A stretch of 64,000 nucleotides of DNA, from NCBI GenBank assembly GCA_017303805.1, contig JAFLBQ010000005.1:248001-312000 (forward strand), read 5' to 3'. The DNA is from Cytophagales bacterium. Its GTDB lineage: Bacteria > Bacteroidota > Bacteroidia > Cytophagales > Cyclobacteriaceae. The notes under the pieces were generated by a model. That model ran no database searches. It saw nothing but the letters and a program-made list of their open reading frames with translations, and was not told the origin of the DNA. Shown here in pieces: positions 60,128 through 64,000 of this stretch. A program made the position numbers and the translations under genes. The stretch's first letter is position 1. Each line of letters begins with the position of its first letter.

Positions 60128-60535
60128 ATGGCTGGTTATTCTACTACATCGTTGCAAAAAAAGTTGGGCCTCAAAACGGGGATGGCCCTTTATTGCAAAG
60201 GCGAGCCCGCGGCTTACTGGGATTGGCTTGCACCCTTACCACAATCTGTAAAATTGGTAAAGCGACCCACCACCCAATCGCTTGATTTCATTCACATTTT
60301 TGTGCTTTCCCGGCTTGAGTTTGAATCGGCATTTAAAAAACTGAAGCCCGCCCTGAATAAGCAAGGTTTGTTGTGGGTGTCCTGGCCTAAGAAAAGCTCG
60401 GGTGTTAAAACCGATCTGGATGAAAACATCATTCGGGCTTTTGGATTAGCCACCGGCCTGGTGGATGTAAAGGTGTGTGCCGTTGACGAAACGTGGTCGG
60501 GATTGAAGTTTGTTTATAGGTTGCAGGATCGTTAA
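60128..60535 (+). CDS. DUF3052 family protein
   Basis: This 135-aa soluble protein starts MAGYSTTSLQKKLGLKTGMALYCKGEP. The pattern GYSTTSLQKKLGLK...DFIHIFVLSRLEFESAFKKLKPALNKQGLLWVSWPKKSSGVKTDLDENIIR is the DUF3052 signature. The family has no established role. There is no signal peptide or membrane helix. It stands alone after a terminator; its stop overlaps the stop of the convergent CAP-domain gene by 4 bases. Confidence 0.88.
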   Translation: MAGYSTTSLQKKLGLKTGMALYCKGEPAAYWDWLAPLPQSVKLVKRPTTQSLDFIHIFVLSRLEFESAFKKLKPALNKQGLLWVSWPKKSSGVKTDLDENIIRAFGLATGLVDVKVCAVDETWSGLKFVYRLQDR

Positions 60536-61104
60536 AGACGTTCAGCGAAATCCATCACGCAATTGGTGCGATACGTTTTGTGGGGTTCGATGGCGATTCC
60601 TACCCATTTGTAGGTTGGCTCCAGAATGTTCTTGCGGTGCCCCAGCGATTCAATACCATCATCAATTAAAAGTTGCATTACAAATTCAAGTGCCGAGGTT
60701 TGGCCATACGCACAATTTTCTGCAATTCTGCCTTGGGCATTTGCCTGCGAGCGTACACGCACATTGAACGGTGTGCCATCAGAACTTTCATGTCCTGCCT
60801 TTCCACTTGTGCCCATATCGTTAGCGTGCGCACGCGCCACGGTTGTTAAGGCGGGTGCCTCCACCAATGCGGCCATGGCTTTGGTCTGCTTCAAATCCTG
60901 TAAAAGCGATTTAGCAAATTTGTTGGTGGTAAGATTTTGTTGCCGGATATACGGCAAAGCCCGTGTTTCTATAAATTTTTTTGGATTGGTGCGAACTTCG
61001 TTTAAAAGAATCAGTACTTCCTGCTCCTGATTTTGGGCTATGCTATATGCACTAACCAACCAGGCAGCAAGAAGCAAAGCACTTTTTACAATTGCCTTAA
61101 TCAT
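60532..61104 (-). CDS. Secreted CAP-domain (SCP/PR-1) protein
   Basis: This 190-aa exported protein has a signal peptide (MIKAIVKSALLLAAWLVSAYSIAQ). The CAP domain of about 150 residues follows, with conserved ARAHANDMGTSGKAGHESSDGTPFNVRV (first histidine motif), AENCAYG and the late LGHRKNILEPTYKWVGIAI. CAP proteins are found in many secreted roles; their activity in bacteria is unsettled. I chose the ATG at 61102-61104; a longer start would lie inside the neighbouring transporter gene's end (61115). It converges on the DUF3052 gene. Confidence 0.88.
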   Translation of the reverse strand: MIKAIVKSALLLAAWLVSAYSIAQNQEQEVLILLNEVRTNPKKFIETRALPYIRQQNLTTNKFAKSLLQDLKQTKAMAALVEAPALTTVARAHANDMGTSGKAGHESSDGTPFNVRVRSQANAQGRIAENCAYGQTSALEFVMQLLIDDGIESLGHRKNILEPTYKWVGIAIEPHKTYRTNCVMDFAERL

Positions 61105-61114
61105 TATTTTCCAA

Positions 61115-62470
61115 TTAAGAGATTCCCAGGCGTTTTTGTATTTCTTCCAACGATACACCTTTGGTTTCAGGAAAACGTGTTACTACCCAGATTAACTGCA
61201 GGGTCATCATGCAGGCAAAAAAGACAAAGATGATCCATGGGTCGTCTTTCAGCAGCCCTTCTTTTGCATCCAGAAACACAGGCATAACCAATGTGATAGT
61301 AGCCGCAAAAACCCAATGAATGCTGGCTCCGAAAGACTGCCCCAGGGCCCGCGATTGATTAGGAAAAATTTCGGCTATAAAAACCCAGATAACTGCGCCT
61401 TGCCCCACTGCGTGGGCAGCAATAAATAGCAGCAGAAAGCTCATTAAAAACAATTCGCCTGTGTGGAAATAGAATGCATAGGCCACCATGGAAAGGCTGA
61501 GCATATACCCCAGCGAGCCCACTAACATCAGATTTTTTCTGCCGGTTCGATCGATGAGGTACAACCCAACAAAAGTGAAAACCAGGTTGATGCCACCAAT
61601 GGCAATAGAATTAAACAGCGAATCTTTGGCGGCAAGCCCCGCGCGCTCCAGAATTTCAGGTGCGTAGTACAAAATAAAATTAATGCCCGATAGCTGATTG
61701 AAAAATGCTATAAAGAATGCGAGGGTAATCGGTTTGCTTAGCTTTTTGGCAAAAAACTCTTTCACTGAAAGCGAGCCGGAAGCTGTTGCGTTCGACTCGG
61801 TAATTTCCCGCACAGCAGATTCGGTATCGGTAGTGCCCAGATCAGCAAGAATTTTTTTGGCTGCTGCTAAATCGTTTTTGCGCGTAATTAACCAGCGCGG
61901 ACTTTCCGGAATGCGCACCACCAAAAGTGTATAAGCGAGGGCTGGAATTGCTTCCACTCCCAGCATCCACCGCCAGTCGTTCTGCCCATCAAAGCCAATT
62001 AAAAAGTAGTTTGATAAGAATGCGATGAGAATACCAAATACAATATTGAATTGGTACATGGCTACCAGCCTTCCACGAATGTTGGCCGTAGAAATTTCTG
62101 CAATGTAGGTAGGCGCAGCTACTGACGATACCCCAACACCCAGGCCACCAATAAACCGAAAGAAGGAAAAAGTATAAGGATCGGTAGCCAATGCAGAGCC
62201 AATCGCGCTGATACTATAAAGGGCACCTATCCACAGCAGAATTTTTTTACGACCGTATTTTTCGGTAGGCGCTCCGCCAAACAGTGCCCCTAACACTGTT
62301 CCCCACAGGGCCATAGACATAATAAAAAAGCCATGAAACAAGGGTGATGTTTGCCATAAAAGTTTGATGGGCTGGTTAGCACCGGAGATCACCACGGTAT
62401 CAAATCCAAAAAGAAAGCCGGCCATGGCCGCTACAACCGAATTAAGTAAAGTGTATTGACGGGCATTCAT
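61115..62470 (-). CDS. MFS sugar porter (XylE/Glut-like)
   Basis: This 451-aa inner-membrane transporter of the major facilitator sugar-porter family imports a sugar with H+ or by facilitated diffusion. It has twelve helices. Signatures are the N-terminal GFDTVVISG, the loop 2-3 motif GGAPTEKYGRKKIL, RFIGGLGVGVSSVAAPTYIAEIS, PESPRWL after helix 6, QLSGINFILYYAPEI in helix 7, and the C-terminal PETKGVSLEEIQ. The sugar cannot be told. No sugar-kinase gene adjoins it. It is read in the same direction as pyrE and the CAP gene. Confidence 0.93.
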   Translation of the reverse strand: MNARQYTLLNSVVAAMAGFLFGFDTVVISGANQPIKLLWQTSPLFHGFFIMSMALWGTVLGALFGGAPTEKYGRKKILLWIGALYSISAIGSALATDPYTFSFFRFIGGLGVGVSSVAAPTYIAEISTANIRGRLVAMYQFNIVFGILIAFLSNYFLIGFDGQNDWRWMLGVEAIPALAYTLLVVRIPESPRWLITRKNDLAAAKKILADLGTTDTESAVREITESNATASGSLSVKEFFAKKLSKPITLAFFIAFFNQLSGINFILYYAPEILERAGLAAKDSLFNSIAIGGINLVFTFVGLYLIDRTGRKNLMLVGSLGYMLSLSMVAYAFYFHTGELFLMSFLLLFIAAHAVGQGAVIWVFIAEIFPNQSRALGQSFGASIHWVFAATITLVMPVFLDAKEGLLKDDPWIIFVFFACMMTLQLIWVVTRFPETKGVSLEEIQKRLGIS

Positions 62471-62489
62471 AGTTGTAAGGCGGGTTTGG

Positions 62490-63131
62490 TTATTTCCAGT
62501 TGGCGGGGTCTAATCGCCACGACTTAACATAGATTAACTGATCTTCGTCCAGGTAGCGGTTACGAACCGCTTCGGTAAGTAAGTGATTAAAATCGCTGAG
62601 GCATACCAGCGGTATTTTCGCTTCGGTAAAATTTTTTGTGGCAGTATCAAAACCGTAGGTAAAAATGGCAGCCATGCCTTCTACCCGGCCGCCAGCTTGC
62701 TGCACGGCCTGAGCCGCCTTAAGCGAACTGCCACCGGTAGAAATTAAATCTTCAACTAAAACCACGCGGGTTCCTTTATCAAGCTTGCCCTCAATCTGGT
62801 TGCCCATGCCATGTTCTTTTGGCTTTGGTCGAACATAAATAAAAGGTAGCCCGAGTAAGTCGGCTACCAATGCCCCCTGCGGAATGCCTGCAGTGGCAAC
62901 TCCGGCAATGCACTCGGTGCCATTAAAATGCAAGGCTATAGTTTCTGCCAGCCGGTCTTTAATATAGGTGCGGATGTGAGGGAATGATAAAGCCAGTCGG
63001 TTGTCGCAATAAATGGGCGATTTCCAGCCCGAACTCCAGGTGAAGGGTTGCTTGTAATTAATTTTTATGGCCCCTATTTCAAGAAGTTTAGCGGCAACCG
63101 GGCCTGCGGTTATTGTATCGATTGTTACCAT
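62490..63131 (-). CDS. pyrE: Orotate phosphoribosyltransferase
   Basis: PyrE makes OMP from orotate and PRPP in pyrimidine synthesis. The 213-aa protein has FTWSSGWKSPIYCDNR, the loop GIPQGALVADLLGLPFIYVRPKPKEHGMGNQIEG and the PRPP-binding motif VVLVEDLISTGGSSLKAA. I place the start at the ATG at 63129-63131 (MVTIDTITAGPVA...). A longer upstream frame would cover the divergent Nudix gene's leader and has no family similarity. It lies in line with the sugar porter (19-base gap). No pyr attenuator is visible. Confidence 0.95.
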   Translation of the reverse strand: MVTIDTITAGPVAAKLLEIGAIKINYKQPFTWSSGWKSPIYCDNRLALSFPHIRTYIKDRLAETIALHFNGTECIAGVATAGIPQGALVADLLGLPFIYVRPKPKEHGMGNQIEGKLDKGTRVVLVEDLISTGGSSLKAAQAVQQAGGRVEGMAAIFTYGFDTATKNFTEAKIPLVCLSDFNHLLTEAVRNRYLDEDQLIYVKSWRLDPANWK

Positions 63132-63231
63132 AAGATGCAAGGTATTGATAATGCTACGATTTTGCCTAAGAGGGTTGATTGATTGCAAATAATTTATGTT
63201 TTTGCAGACAGGAACCGGTCTTAACGGTTGT

Positions 63232-63912
63232 ATGAATTTATTTGTAAACGACATTCCCATCCGCATTTTAAAGCCTGGCCAGGAGCCACCGGCCGGCCAT
63301 ATTAACTTTGAAATTGATGCGGCAGCAGAAGCGCTTACCAAAGCCAAGCTTTTTCACCACGTATGGCTTAAAAATTTAAGCATTGAAGATTTTAACCAGG
63401 TACTGGATCTTATTACCACCAAAGTACCAACTAACCTTTTTTCAGTTTATGTTTCGGTTGCCGATTACGGTGCCTTAAAACAAGCGCTGCGCAACAAGTA
63501 TAAAATAGTGAAGGCAGCCGGGGGCCTGGTGCGCAAGAAAGATAAGGTGTTAATGATTTACCGGATGAAGAAATGGGATTTGCCCAAAGGTAAAAAGGAA
63601 TCGGGCGAGCGGTACCGGCAAACGGCTGTGCGCGAAGTGGAGGAAGAATGTAACATGACGGTGAAAATTGGCAAACGGATTTGTACCACATGGCATACCT
63701 ACACCATGAATAAAAACAGCATGCTGAAAAAAACGCGGTGGTTTGTAATGGATGTAGTAGATGACTCGCGCAGCAAGCCCAGCCTGGAAGAAGATATTGA
63801 AGAATTGCGCTGGATGACTCAAAAGGAAGTGTACCACGCGTTGGAAAACTCTTACAAATCCATCCGGTTTGTGTTTGAAGAATACTATCGCAAAACGGAG
63901 AAAGTTTCTTAA
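63232..63912 (+). CDS. Nudix hydrolase
   Basis: This 226-aa protein has a C-terminal Nudix domain (about 95-226) and a 90-residue N-terminal part of unknown role. The Nudix box is visible as GKKESGERYRQTAVREVEEECNM, matching GX5EX7REUXEE with Cys in place of the final Gly. Such enzymes hydrolyse nucleoside diphosphates linked to another group; the substrate is unknown. I chose the ATG at 63232 (MNLFVNDIPIRIL); an in-frame ATG at 63196 lies in the upstream promoter-like sequence. Its stop is 5 bases from the stop of the convergent coaD fragment. Confidence 0.85.
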   Translation: MNLFVNDIPIRILKPGQEPPAGHINFEIDAAAEALTKAKLFHHVWLKNLSIEDFNQVLDLITTKVPTNLFSVYVSVADYGALKQALRNKYKIVKAAGGLVRKKDKVLMIYRMKKWDLPKGKKESGERYRQTAVREVEEECNMTVKIGKRICTTWHTYTMNKNSMLKKTRWFVMDVVDDSRSKPSLEEDIEELRWMTQKEVYHALENSYKSIRFVFEEYYRKTEKVS

Positions 63913-63917
63913 CCCCC

Positions 63918-64000
63918 TTAGATTTGGTAAGGTAACAGCGAAGAAACATCGCCCTTGTAGCGGTGTACTTCGCGTATAATACTTGAGCTGATAGCGGCAA
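63918..64000 (-). CDS. coaD: Pantetheine-phosphate adenylyltransferase, C-terminal fragment
   Basis: The last 26 codons of a minus-strand gene enter the window from the right. They read ISSSIIREVHRYKGDVSSLL and then PYQI before TAA (63918-63920). This matches the conserved C-terminus of CoaD (SSSIVREV...GDVS), the enzyme joining ATP and phosphopantetheine in coenzyme A synthesis. The rest of the gene lies outside the window. The short length limits certainty, but the motif is distinctive. Confidence 0.8.
   Translation of the reverse strand, partial: AAISSSIIREVHRYKGDVSSLLPYQI

Noticed and set aside
63431-64000. Long minus-strand frame opposite the Nudix gene
   Set aside because: It is the shadow of the Nudix coding strand; its translation is Cys/Pro/Phe-rich with no pattern. 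The real minus-strand gene at the edge is coaD in another frame.

Overview
This window reads as a chromosomal segment of a Bacteroidetes bacterium, most likely Cytophagales. Evidence: several promoters match the Bacteroidetes -33 TTG / -7 TAnnTTTG pattern, Shine-Dalgarno sites are mostly weak, and A-rich leaders are common. The gene content also fits: a Na+-translocating NADH:quinone reductase, a di-heme type succinate dehydrogenase, a Bacteroidetes-style dcw cluster and a DnaE carrying its own proofreading exonuclease domain. No rRNA, prophage, integrase or CRISPR array is visible; one tRNA and one small Y1 transposase are present.

Layout. 1-5 kb: a truncated secreted or membrane gene, tRNA-Pro(AGG), an ExbD-like protein, a SixA-like phosphatase, a lipid A acyltransferase-like gene, a DUF486 membrane protein and ettA. 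5-14 kb: a DUF2795 gene with a strong promoter, ispD, queA, a MacB/FtsX-type permease, recA, a zinc aminopeptidase, a PhoB/PhoR-like two-component pair and an RluA-family pseudouridine synthase. 14-17 kb: rplM-rpsI-rpsB-tsf. 17-19.8 kb: a MATE exporter preceded by a foldable three-way-junction sequence, then a tiny lipoprotein coupled to cmk. 19.9-24.5 kb: nqrABCDE with no nqrF before the terminator. 24.5-30.4 kb: DUF502, mnmA, a TlpA-like lipoprotein, a class III CoA-transferase and an M28 peptidase.

30.7-46.2 kb is the division and wall (dcw) operon: mraZ-rsmH-ftsL-like-ftsI-murE-mraY-murD-ftsW-murG-murC-ftsQ-ftsA-ftsZ. Its genes overlap or nearly touch, and it starts from a promoter overlapped by 10-bp MraZ-type repeats. 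murF and ddl are absent. 46.5-48.5 kb holds a lipoprotein, then an IS200/RAYT-type transposase next to an array of paired palindromic (REP-like) repeats with a 250-bp period. 48.5-57.1 kb: trxA and a dnaQ-dnaE fusion on the minus strand, then a candidate 37-residue membrane peptide and sdhCAB. 57.4-64 kb: lipoproteins (two LPP20-like), a DUF3052 protein, a CAP-domain protein, a sugar porter, pyrE, a Nudix hydrolase and the 3' end of coaD.

Most of the window is conserved housekeeping sequence. The most unusual signals lie between genes: the three-way-junction structure upstream of the MATE gene (16867-16988), the REP/transposase locus (47232-48450), short repetitive 'word' sequences in several intergenic gaps, and two small ORFs (18959-19093 and 53361-53474).
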